Shown here piece after piece: positions 16,096-24,600 of a stretch of 64,000 bases of DNA. The translations under genes and the position numbers were made by a program. The notes under the pieces were generated by a model, which was not told the origin of the DNA, searched no databases, and saw nothing but the letters and a program-made list of their open reading frames with translations. The DNA comes from Sphingomonas sp. BK235 (GTDB lineage Bacteria; Pseudomonadota; Alphaproteobacteria; Sphingomonadales; Sphingomonadaceae). Each line of letters begins with the position of its first letter. The stretch's first letter is position 1. Location of the stretch: positions 62,001 to 126,000 of the forward strand of contig NZ_SLXN01000001.1 in NCBI RefSeq assembly GCF_004345855.1. The letters run 5' to 3'.

Positions 16096-19000
16096 ATGAC
16101 CGCGCGACCGACGATCGACCGCCGCACCCTGATCGCCGGCGCCGGCGCCGGCGCCGGCGCGGGCGCGCTCGCCACGCCCGCCGCCCGCGCCGCGCCGCGC
16201 TCACGCGTCAGCGCGGTGGAGCTGCGCACCGCCGGGCTGCGCGATCCGCTCGGGATCGACGACCCGCGTCCGACGCTCGCCTGGCAGCTGCGCGGGCCGG
16301 ACGGGACGATGCAGCGGGCGTGGCAGGTGCGCGTCGCGCGCGATCGCGCCGCGCTCGCCGCCGGGCGCGCCGACCTGTGGGACAGCGGGCGCGTCGAAGG
16401 CGGCGACACCGCGATCGGCTATGCCGGCGCCGCGCTGGCGTCGCGCCAGACCTGCCACTGGCAGGTGCGCGTCTGGGCGGAGGACGGCGCCGCCTCGGCG
16501 TGGAGCGCGCCGGCGCGCTGGGAGATGGGGCTGCTCGCCGCGTCCGACTGGGCGGGCGACTGGCTCGCCGCCGAGAGTGCCGAGGAGCGCGACGACCGGC
16601 TGGTCGCGCCGCGCTGGTTCGGCGGGCCGAGCGACGCGGCGGCGCCGCTGACGCTGTTCCGGCTGCGCTTCGACAGCGTCGCCGGCGCGGCGCGGCTCGC
16701 GCTCCACGTCGAGGGGCGGCTGCGCCAGGTCACGCTCGACGGTGCCGCGGTGACGCTGCCCTCGCAGGCGACCGGCTACGGCGACCCGCCCGCGGTGTCG
16801 CTCGCGTTTCCGGTAGCGGCGGGCGCGCACGAGCTGATCGTCGGCGTGGCGCCGCGCGGGCAGGGCACCGCCGCTAGCGCGGCGATCGCCGCGCAGTTGC
16901 GGCTGCCGCGCGACGGCGTGACGGTGCGACGCATCGTCGACGGCTGGGAATGGCGCCGCGCCGCGCGCTGGGTGCCGGCGCCCGCGAGCGACGCCGGACG
17001 CGGCCACTTCCCCTGGCCGCCGACTCCCGCGCGGCTGTTCCGTCGCGACCTCACGCTCCCCGCCGTGCCGCGGCGCGCGCGCGTCTATGTCGCGGCGCTC
17101 GGCGGCTATCGCCTGTGGATCAACGGCCGGCGCGTAAGCGACGACGAACTCCAGTCCGAGCCGTCCGAATACCGCCGTCATATCCCCTATCGCAGCTATG
17201 ACGTCACCGCGCTGCTGCGCGCCGGCGCCAACACGATCGCCGCGATCGTGGGCGACGGCTTCTACGCCAGCTATCAGGCACCCGACGGCCGTTGGGCCTA
17301 TGGCCCCGCGCCGCGGCGGCTGCGCCTTATGCTCGAGGCGGACGGGACGGGCGTGGCGACCGACACTGATTGGCGCCACGCCACCGCGCCGATCACTGTG
17401 TCCGAGATCTACACGGGCGAGGACCACGACCGCCGCGCCTGGCCGAACGGGTGGGACTCGCCCGGCTTCGACGATCGCGCCTGGGACCGCGCCTGGACCG
17501 CACCCGCGCCCACGGCCGCGCTGGTCGCGCCGCTGGCGCCGCCGATCCGCGCGACCCGGACGCTCCGCGCGGCGTCGATCCGGCGGCTCGGCGCGCGCGC
17601 GCACCTGATCGACTTCGGGCAGAATTTCGCCGGTCGCGTGCGGCTGCGCCTCAGCGGCGCGCGCGGTGACGCGGTGGTCGTCCGCCACGCCGAGATCCTC
17701 ACCGCGGACGGCGGGCTCGACCGCCGTAACCTGCGCGTCGCGCGCGCCGAGGATCGTTACGTGCTGGCGGGCGGCGGCGAGGAGCTGCTGGAACCCGTCT
17801 TCACCTATCAGGGCTTCCGCTACGCCCAGGTCGACGGCCCCGCCGAGCTCACCCCCGCGATGGTCGAGGGCGTGGTGATCGCGAGCGACCTGCCCGAGAT
17901 CGGCACGTTCGAGATCGGTGTGCCGCTGATCCAGAAATTATGGCTCAACACCTTGTGGAGCCAGCGCTCGAACTTTCGCGGCAATCCCACCGACTGCCCG
18001 CAGCGCGACGAGCGGTTGGGCTGGACCGGGGACGCGCAGGTGTTCTGGGACACCGCCGCCTTCAACATGGACGTCGGCGGCTTCACCCGATCGTTCACGC
18101 GGATGCTGCGCGACGACCAAGCCGCCAACGGCGCCTTCCCGATGTGGTCGCCCGCGCCGCAGGGACTGGGCTGGGGCACCGACACGGCGACCCCCGGCTG
18201 GGCCGACGCCGGGGTGATGCTGCCCTATGTCGCCTATCTCCACGGCGGCGACCGCGCGGTGGTGGACGACAATTGGGCGGCGATGCACGCGTATCTGGCG
18301 GGGATCGTCGCGGCCAATCCGGACGGATCGTGGCGGGAGGGGCGCGGCGCGGATCTGGGCGACTGGCTCGCGCTCGATGCCAAGGAGCCGGGCGACGAAA
18401 CCACGCCCAAGGACCTGATCGCCACCGCGATGCTGGCGCGCTCGCTCGACCAGATGGCGACGATGGCGGGCTGGACCGGGCGCGGGGGCGAGGCGGCTGT
18501 GTGGCGCCGCCACGCCGCCACCACGCGCGCCGCCTTCGCGCGCGCCTTCGTCGGCGCGGACGGTCGCGTCGGCAACGGCAGCCACAGTTCGTACATCCTC
18601 GCGCTGCGGCTCGGGCTGGTGCCGGCGGAGCGCCGCGCCGCGGCCGGGGAGCGGCTGGTGGCGGCGGTGCGCGCGCGCGGCACGCTGCTGACGACGGGTT
18701 TCCTCGGCACCCCGCTCGCGCTCGACGCCCTCGCCGACGTGGGCGCCACCGGGCTGGTCTACGACCTGCTGCTGCGCACGGCCTATCCGTCCTGGGGCTA
18801 TATGGTGGCGCGGGGAGCGACCACGACCTGGGAGCGATGGAACGGCGACGTCGGCGACCCGTCGATGAACTCGTTCAATCATTATGCCTTCGGCGCGGTG
18901 TGCTCGTTTCTGTACCGCCGTGTCGCGGGGGTGGAGCCGCTCGCGCCGGGGTTCCGCCGCTTCCGCGTCGCGCCGCTGCTCGACCCGCGGGTGCCGTCGG

Positions 19001-19167
19001 CACGGGTCGCACTGAACAGCGCGGCGGGGCCGATCCGCTGCGAATGGCGGCAAGAGAGCGGGCGGACCGTCTATGAGCTGGAGGTACCGGCGAACGCGGA
19101 GTGCGAGCTGGTGATGAAGGGCGGCCGTCGCGTGGTCCGGCCGGGTCACCACCGATGGGTCGACTAG
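16096..19167 (+). CDS. GH78 alpha-L-rhamnosidase, Tat-exported
   Basis: A 1023-residue glycoside hydrolase of family 78. The N-terminus MTARPTIDRRTLIAGAG has a twin-arginine motif and an unusual (GA)n tract, followed by an Ala-rich segment. Beta-sandwich domains fill roughly residues 35-520. The (alpha/alpha)6 barrel carries the family signature NPTDCPQRDERLGWTGD at residues 630-646, with the acidic catalytic residues D638, E639 and D646 by family comparison. A late SWGYMVARGATTTWERWNGD supplies the second catalytic Glu region. It releases L-rhamnose in the periplasm for RhaT. It lies 20 bases after the receptor gene, in one operon. Confidence 0.92.
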   Translation: MTARPTIDRRTLIAGAGAGAGAGALATPAARAAPRSRVSAVELRTAGLRDPLGIDDPRPTLAWQLRGPDGTMQRAWQVRVARDRAALAAGRADLWDSGRVEGGDTAIGYAGAALASRQTCHWQVRVWAEDGAASAWSAPARWEMGLLAASDWAGDWLAAESAEERDDRLVAPRWFGGPSDAAAPLTLFRLRFDSVAGAARLALHVEGRLRQVTLDGAAVTLPSQATGYGDPPAVSLAFPVAAGAHELIVGVAPRGQGTAASAAIAAQLRLPRDGVTVRRIVDGWEWRRAARWVPAPASDAGRGHFPWPPTPARLFRRDLTLPAVPRRARVYVAALGGYRLWINGRRVSDDELQSEPSEYRRHIPYRSYDVTALLRAGANTIAAIVGDGFYASYQAPDGRWAYGPAPRRLRLMLEADGTGVATDTDWRHATAPITVSEIYTGEDHDRRAWPNGWDSPGFDDRAWDRAWTAPAPTAALVAPLAPPIRATRTLRAASIRRLGARAHLIDFGQNFAGRVRLRLSGARGDAVVVRHAEILTADGGLDRRNLRVARAEDRYVLAGGGEELLEPVFTYQGFRYAQVDGPAELTPAMVEGVVIASDLPEIGTFEIGVPLIQKLWLNTLWSQRSNFRGNPTDCPQRDERLGWTGDAQVFWDTAAFNMDVGGFTRSFTRMLRDDQAANGAFPMWSPAPQGLGWGTDTATPGWADAGVMLPYVAYLHGGDRAVVDDNWAAMHAYLAGIVAANPDGSWREGRGADLGDWLALDAKEPGDETTPKDLIATAMLARSLDQMATMAGWTGRGGEAAVWRRHAATTRAAFARAFVGADGRVGNGSHSSYILALRLGLVPAERRAAAGERLVAAVRARGTLLTTGFLGTPLALDALADVGATGLVYDLLLRTAYPSWGYMVARGATTTWERWNGDVGDPSMNSFNHYAFGAVCSFLYRRVAGVEPLAPGFRRFRVAPLLDPRVPSARVALNSAAGPIRCEWRQESGRTVYELEVPANAECELVMKGGRRVVRPGHHRWVD

Positions 19168-19323
19168 GTGCGATCGACAGTGGCGTGTCCCGCTTCAGGG
19201 TCGCCGACGCCGGTCATGGGTGCCATCGCCAGCCGATCGCGCCTCTCAACCGTGCCGATCCGCCACGGCGCGAAGGGGCGCGCCGCGTCAGCGCGCTTCT
19301 CGGTCAGAGCGTCGGTGCCCGAG

Positions 19324-19722
19324 TCACTTGACGACCGCGTCGCGGACCGCGGCGATCGCTTCGATCTCGATCATCGCCTCGGGGGAATAGAGCGCCCGGA
19401 CCTCGGCGATCGTGTCAGCGGGATAGGGCGCCGAGAAGAATTGGCGGCGTAGTTCCACGACGTCCTGGAAGTTGGCCATATCGGTGACGAAGATGGTCAC
19501 CTTGATGACGTCGGCGAGGCTCGAGCCGCCGGCCTCCAGCACGCGCCGGAGATTGGCGAACGCCTGATCACCCTGGCTCCGGAAACCGCCCTCGACGATC
19601 CTGCCCTGTCGATCATAACCCGCCTGACCGGAAACGAAGAGCAAGTTGCCGAACCTGATGCCCTGCGAGAGCAGGAACGGCTCATAGATGTCGGGGGTGG
19701 TGTGGACGCGCTCCAGGGGCAT
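19324..19722 (-). CDS. RidA-family (YjgF/YER057c) protein
   Basis: A 132-residue protein starting MPLERVHTTPDIYEP after GAAGGAGC. It has the RidA core: GNLLFVSGQAGYD, DQAFANLRRVLEAGGSSLADVIKVTIFVTDM and the C-terminal EIEAIAAV. The Arg that binds imine carboxylates in true RidA normally sits just after VTIFVTD in the strand RPAR/…; that context is altered here (LYSPEAMIEIEAIA, lacking an obvious Arg). It may therefore be a RidA relative with another substrate rather than a classical enamine deaminase. It is transcribed away from the neighbouring LysR gene. Confidence 0.8.
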   Translation of the reverse strand: MPLERVHTTPDIYEPFLLSQGIRFGNLLFVSGQAGYDRQGRIVEGGFRSQGDQAFANLRRVLEAGGSSLADVIKVTIFVTDMANFQDVVELRRQFFSAPYPADTIAEVRALYSPEAMIEIEAIAAVRDAVVK

Positions 19723-19855
19723 CGTCTTGCTCCTTCGATGATGCGAGCGACGCCAGAAAGCCAAAATATGCCCGCGTTGACGGCCGCTAGATCGCGCTTG
19801 AAGCGGCACGCGACAAACGCCAAATCGTCACCCGACAGATGAGCGGAGATCATCC

Positions 19856-20749
19856 ATGCACCGGCGCCTGCCACCGCTCTCCGCGATCCGCGCGTTCGAG
19901 GCGGCGGCGCGGCATGGCAGCTTCAAACAGGCTGCGCAGGAGCTCGGCGTCACCCCCACCGCGATCAGCCACCAGGTCCGCGCCCTGGAAGCGCATACCG
20001 GACTCCAATTGTTCGAACGCCGCACCCGGAAGGTCGTCCTCACCGAGGCGGGCGAACAGCTTTATCCCGTGCTGCGCGAGGGCTTCGACAGCTTGGCGGC
20101 CGTGCTCGAGCGGCTGACGCGTCGCCGACGCCGCGCGCAGGTGACGATATCCGCCACGATCGCCTTCACCGCGCGCTGGCTCATCCCCCGCGTCGCCGCC
20201 TTTCGCGCGGTGCATCCCACCGTCGATCTCCAGCTTCAGGCAACGGATGACGTGGTCGATCTGACCACGAGCGACGTCGACATCGCCATCCGCTACGGCG
20301 ATGGCCCCTACCCGGATCTCGACGTCACGCCCTTGCTGGCGGACCGTTTCGCCCCCGTGTTCAACCCGATCATGGCGGTGACGTTTCCCGCCGACCTGCT
20401 GGATCGGCCGCGCATCGAATTCCAGTGGCGCAGTCGATTGGCCAACATCCCGACCTGGTCGCGCTGGTTCGCCGCAGCGGGTCTGGCGGAACCAGAGGAG
20501 GCACCGCTGTTGCGCTTCTCGGACGAGAGCCACGCCATCCAGGCCGCCGTCGCCGGACAGGGCGTGGCCCTCGTCAGCCTCGCCTTGGTGAAGGGCGAAC
20601 TGGAGGCGGGACAGCTTGTTGCGCCGTTCGGCGTGTCGATCCCAGGGTATCAGCATCACCTGCTGAGGCGCAGAGGGGAGGTGGACGCGTCAGTGACCGC
20701 CGTCTCGCGATGGCTGCTTTCCGAGGCCGCGGGTCGACCGGTCCGCTGA
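19856..20749 (+). CDS. LysR-family transcriptional regulator, GcvA-like
   Basis: A 297-residue LysR-type regulator. The N-terminal helix-turn-helix reads LSAIRAFEAAARHGSFKQAAQELGVTPTAISHQVRALEAHTG. It is followed by a linker helix and a periplasmic-binding-protein-like effector domain with DVDIAIRYGDGPYPDL, typical of the GcvA/AmpR subgroup. Divergent placement 133 bases from the RidA-family gene suggests it controls that gene and itself; control of the TonB receptor operon 243 bases downstream is also possible. The coinducer is unknown. Confidence 0.85.
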   Translation: MHRRLPPLSAIRAFEAAARHGSFKQAAQELGVTPTAISHQVRALEAHTGLQLFERRTRKVVLTEAGEQLYPVLREGFDSLAAVLERLTRRRRRAQVTISATIAFTARWLIPRVAAFRAVHPTVDLQLQATDDVVDLTTSDVDIAIRYGDGPYPDLDVTPLLADRFAPVFNPIMAVTFPADLLDRPRIEFQWRSRLANIPTWSRWFAAAGLAEPEEAPLLRFSDESHAIQAAVAGQGVALVSLALVKGELEAGQLVAPFGVSIPGYQHHLLRRRGEVDASVTAVSRWLLSEAAGRPVR

Positions 20750-20992
20750 GGCAGCCGCGCCGGTCGCCGGTAGCCCAACATCGCGTCATTGATCCGCCAG
20801 ACGCGTTGTACGCCGCGATGAGGGAACGACCGCGTCCCGGTCCTCGCCGTGAGAGAGGAGGGGGCGTGCATGCGCCGGCCCGCGCCGGCAGTCCTGCGGC
20901 GCGATCATCTGATCGTCATCATCTCGTAAGAAGACCGACGCCAAGCGGTCATCAGGCCGCCCTAGCTGCCCCGTGCGATCGGGGGAGCAACG

Positions 20993-23608
20993 ATGGGAAT
21001 GTCAACGAGCGGCGTCAGGCCCGTGGCTCTGCTACTGTGCGGTGTCGCCACGATGCCGGCCGCCGCTGCGCAGGATCTGACCTCGCGCGACGCGACACCG
21101 GGCGAACCGCAGCTCGGCGCCGACGCCGAGATCGTCGTGACCGGACAACGGCGCGCGCAGCGGGAATCCATCGCGACGAAGCGCGACTCGTTCGCGGTGG
21201 TCGATGCGATCTCGTCGGACGACATCGGCAAGCTGCCCGATCACAATACCGCCGCGGCGCTTCGCCGGATCCCCGGCGTGTCGGTGCAGGAGGATCAGGG
21301 CGAACCGCGCTTCCCGGTGCTGCGCGGACTGCGCTCGACGTATAACCGCACGACGGTGGATGGTGCGATCGTCGCGGGCGTGGATGAGGAGGGGCGCACC
21401 GTGCCACTCGACATCATCCCCTCGGTGATGGCGGGGCGTGTCGAGGTCATCAAGACGGTGACGCCGGAGAATGATGCCAACGCGATCGGTGGCATCATCA
21501 ACATCGAGACACGCAGCGCCTTTCAGGCCAAGCGCCCCTTCTTCAACGGCCTCGCCTCTTATGGCGTCTACGAGCAGCATGGCGAGGTGCGGAACGATCG
21601 TCCGTCGCTGCGGCTCGCTTTCGCGACCGGCCGAACGTTCGGCGCCTCCGACCAATGGGGCATCGTCGTCGGTGGCAGCTACGAACAGCTGGACTATGAC
21701 ATCCCGCAGGTCGAGGTGGCGTCGCCCTCGGTGCGCGAGTACACACCGACAGGCACGCCGGTGGATTCCGGCAACCCGCGCGGCAACGGCATCCAGGTGC
21801 CGACGCAGCTGCGCCTGTTCTGGTACAACAACAGCAAGAAGCGGTACGGCGCCAATGCCAAGCTCGAGTATCGCGTCGCCGACGCCTTCCACTGGGAGCT
21901 GAGCGGCATCTACGCCAAGACCCAGGACGACGAGGAGCGCATCGAGTTTCGCACCGAACCCCTCGGCAACGTCTCCGGCCAGACGCCCACCAGCGGCAGC
22001 TTCGCGCGCGGCCGCAACATCATCCAGCTCAACCAGCCGATCACCAATCGCGAGATCGTCGTCGGGCGCACGGCGTTCGACTGGACGGCGACCGATACAT
22101 GGACGCTCGACGGTGACGCCATCTACTCGCAAGGGCGGCTCTACACGCCGAACACGTCGGCCGAGTTCCGCACCCGCGACGCGCAGGGGGCCAACTACGC
22201 CTTCAGCTACGACACCTCGGGCTTTTACCCGACCTTCACGCCGGCCAACGCGACGCAGAACCGGAGCCCCGCCAACTTCTTCCTCCAGCAGCAGCGTGAC
22301 GCGACGGTGCGCACGTTCGAGAAGAGCGGTCAGCTTCGGCTGAACGCGACGTTCGACGACGGCGAGGCGATCAGGCTCAAGGCGGGCGGCGTGGCCCGGA
22401 CGACGCGGCGACGCTATCGCAACAGCCAGACCAACTATACGGCCGCCAGCGGCTTCACCTACACACTGGACGAGGTGGACGCGGATGGTCCCGACACGCT
22501 GATCCGCGGCCGCTACCTGCTCACGCCACGGATCGACGCCGACAAGGCGATGGACTTCTTCGCGGCCCATCGCGACCGTTTCGTCACGTCCGCCGCGCTG
22601 CCGACGGGCGACTATCGCGTGCGGGAGGACGTCTATGCGGGTTACCTTCAGGCCAGCTACAAGCTGGACACGCTGACCCTGCTCGCGGGATTGCGCTACG
22701 AACGCACCGATGTGTCCTCCCGTGCCGTTCGCGCGGTCGGGCAGGCGCTGACGCCGGTCGCGAACGAGGGCGGCTATGGCAATTGGCTCCCCGGCGTGCA
22801 TCTGCGTTGGGACGCCTTGCCGGCTGTCGTCGTCCGCGCCGCCTACACGAACACCATCGGTCGGCCTGATTATGCCCAGCTGGCAGCCAGCGAGAATCTG
22901 TCGTTCGACGGCAGCCAGCCGACCCTCACGCGTGGCAATCCGGGGCTGCGCCCGCGCAAGAGCCGCGGCTTCGACGGCTCGCTGGAATGGTACCCGCGCG
23001 ACGGCGTGGTCTCGGTCGCGCTTTTCTCGAAGGACATCGATGACGAGATCTTCTCGCTCACCAGCGTGCAGACGCTCGATGTCGGGCGGGGCGCGGAGCC
23101 GGTGATCGTGACCACGCCGCGCAACGCCAACACGGCCACGATCCGCGGGGTCGAGCTCAACGTGCAGCAGGCGCTGACCTTCCTGCCGGGGGCGCTGTCC
23201 GGCCTCGGCGTTGCCGCGAACGCCACGTTCCTCGACACGAAGTTCACTTTCCTGACGAGCGCTGGGCCGCGCGAGACGGGGCTCTACCTCCAGCCGGACG
23301 CGACCGCGAACGCGACGGTCTATTATCAGCGGGGGCGGTTCGAAGGGCGCGTCTCGTGGAACTACATCGGCGGGTTCCTCGAGACGATCAACGACTTGAT
23401 CCCCAACGCCGATCAATATTGGAAGGAGCGCTCAACCTTCGATGCCAATATCAGCTTCCGCATCACTCCCAGGCTGACGCTCTACGCCGAAGGGCAGAAC
23501 CTCTCGGACGCGGGCCGGCGCGAGCTGACGGGGCCCGGTCGAACGTATCTGCAGGAGTCGGCCGAGTACGGCCGGACCTTCTGGGCCGGCGTGACGGCGA
23601 GCTTCTGA
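20993..23608 (+). CDS. TonB-dependent receptor, arabinoside module
   Basis: An 871-residue receptor. A signal peptide ends near AAAQ and a TonB-box-like EIVVTGQRR follows. The plug contains DDIGKLPDHNTAAALRRIPG and NRTTVDGAIV, features of the large sphingomonad/Caulobacter sugar-receptor group. The barrel ends in GVTASF. GGGGGAGC lies just before the ATG. Its stop codon overlaps the next gene (TGATG), and a GH51 arabinofuranosidase follows, so arabinose-containing oligosaccharides are the likely cargo (inference). Confidence 0.88.
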   Translation: MGMSTSGVRPVALLLCGVATMPAAAAQDLTSRDATPGEPQLGADAEIVVTGQRRAQRESIATKRDSFAVVDAISSDDIGKLPDHNTAAALRRIPGVSVQEDQGEPRFPVLRGLRSTYNRTTVDGAIVAGVDEEGRTVPLDIIPSVMAGRVEVIKTVTPENDANAIGGIINIETRSAFQAKRPFFNGLASYGVYEQHGEVRNDRPSLRLAFATGRTFGASDQWGIVVGGSYEQLDYDIPQVEVASPSVREYTPTGTPVDSGNPRGNGIQVPTQLRLFWYNNSKKRYGANAKLEYRVADAFHWELSGIYAKTQDDEERIEFRTEPLGNVSGQTPTSGSFARGRNIIQLNQPITNREIVVGRTAFDWTATDTWTLDGDAIYSQGRLYTPNTSAEFRTRDAQGANYAFSYDTSGFYPTFTPANATQNRSPANFFLQQQRDATVRTFEKSGQLRLNATFDDGEAIRLKAGGVARTTRRRYRNSQTNYTAASGFTYTLDEVDADGPDTLIRGRYLLTPRIDADKAMDFFAAHRDRFVTSAALPTGDYRVREDVYAGYLQASYKLDTLTLLAGLRYERTDVSSRAVRAVGQALTPVANEGGYGNWLPGVHLRWDALPAVVVRAAYTNTIGRPDYAQLAASENLSFDGSQPTLTRGNPGLRPRKSRGFDGSLEWYPRDGVVSVALFSKDIDDEIFSLTSVQTLDVGRGAEPVIVTTPRNANTATIRGVELNVQQALTFLPGALSGLGVAANATFLDTKFTFLTSAGPRETGLYLQPDATANATVYYQRGRFEGRVSWNYIGGFLETINDLIPNADQYWKERSTFDANISFRITPRLTLYAEGQNLSDAGRRELTGPGRTYLQESAEYGRTFWAGVTASF

Positions 23609-24393
23609 TGCGCGTCCTTCTCTGCCTCGCGGCGGCGAGCGCCATCATCGCCGGCAGTGCCACCACCGTGCGCCGGATCGCCGCACCGGAGGCGCGACAG
23701 GGCGTGGCGGCCGGACCGCGCGACCTCTACGCGATCGCCAACTATCGCATCGCGCGGTACGACAAGAGCTCCGGCGAGAAGCGCGCCAGCTGGGAGGGGG
23801 ACAAGGCGCGGTTCCCCCACCTCAACAGCTGCGCGGTGATCGGCCGTGACCTCGTCTGCGCGCTGTCGAACTTCCCAGCGGTGCCGCAGTGGAGTTCCGT
23901 CGAGTTCTTCGATCCCGTCACGCTGGCGCACCGACGCACCGTGTCGCTGGGGCAGGGGATCGGGTCGCTGACCTGGGTCGACCGTCATGCCGGTGCCTGG
24001 TGGGCGATGTTCGCCCATTACGACGGCAAGGGCGCGGAGCCCGGTCACGATCATCGTCACACCCTCCTCGTCCGTTTCGACGACGATTGGCGACGGACGC
24101 AGAGCTGGACCCTGCCGCCCTCGATCCTTGAGCGGATCGCGCCCATGAGCATCTCCGGCGGTGGCTGGGGCCCGGACGGTCGATTGTACCTGACGGGTCA
24201 TGATCGGCCCGAACTCTATGCCGTGCAGCTGCCCGCGGGTGGGGCGGTGCTCGACCATGTCGACACGATCGGCATCGAAGCCGCCGGGCAGGCCATCGAC
24301 TGGGATGAGTCCGCCCCCGGTACGCTCTACGGGATCGATCGCGGGGGAAGCAGTATTCTCGAAATGAAGGTGGCTACCGGCATCGCTCGATGA
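23608..24393 (+). CDS. Periplasmic predicted beta-propeller protein, receptor partner
   Basis: A 261-residue exported protein whose ATG overlaps the receptor's TGA. A signal peptide (MRVLLCLAAASAIIAGSA) is followed by repeated short blades such as GPRDLYAIANYRIARYD, SSVEFFDPVTLAHRRTVSLG, GPDGRLYLTGHDRPELYAV and APGTLYGIDRGGSSILEM. These look like WD/YVTN-type beta-propeller repeats. Histidine-rich HDHRHT may bind metal. No catalytic motif is obvious. The tight coupling suggests it works with the receptor, for instance as a periplasmic ligand-handling subunit. Function unproven. Confidence 0.65.
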   Translation: MRVLLCLAAASAIIAGSATTVRRIAAPEARQGVAAGPRDLYAIANYRIARYDKSSGEKRASWEGDKARFPHLNSCAVIGRDLVCALSNFPAVPQWSSVEFFDPVTLAHRRTVSLGQGIGSLTWVDRHAGAWWAMFAHYDGKGAEPGHDHRHTLLVRFDDDWRRTQSWTLPPSILERIAPMSISGGGWGPDGRLYLTGHDRPELYAVQLPAGGAVLDHVDTIGIEAAGQAIDWDESAPGTLYGIDRGGSSILEMKVATGIAR

Positions 24394-24531
24394 GCGCAGG
24401 AGCGGCCGCCGCGACAGCCTCGGGCGCTGCAGCGTGACTCCGGTTGAGGCGCCGGCTTGTCGTCGGCGGGGGCGCGGTGCGAAGGCTCGTCGGACATCGG
24501 CCCACCTCCGGTACGCCGCGCGCGGCTGGCG

Positions 24532-24559
24532 TTGTCAGACCTCTGTTTGTATCCGACAA
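24532..24559. promoter_or_regulatory. Inverted repeat before the arabinofuranosidase gene
   Basis: TTGTCAGA (24532-24539) and TCCGACAA (24552-24559) form a 7-of-8 inverted repeat with a 12-base spacer, about 40 bases before the GH51 start. The rest of the 207-base gap shows nothing clear. It is a candidate operator; the binding protein is unknown. Confidence 0.3.
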
Positions 24560-24600
24560 GCGCATCGATGCCGTAGACGGCGATCACGGGAGGGGACGGC

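Noticed and set aside
16135..16165. GCCGGC tandem repeat in the GH78 signal peptide
   Set aside because: It codes for a Gly-Ala tract within the signal; no sign of phase-variable function beyond repeat length.
13376..16204. Very long open frame on the minus strand opposite the rhamnoside TonB receptor and the start of GH78
   Set aside because: It is Arg/Ala/Val/Gly-rich with no domains, and arises from G/C bias at third positions antisense to genuine genes.
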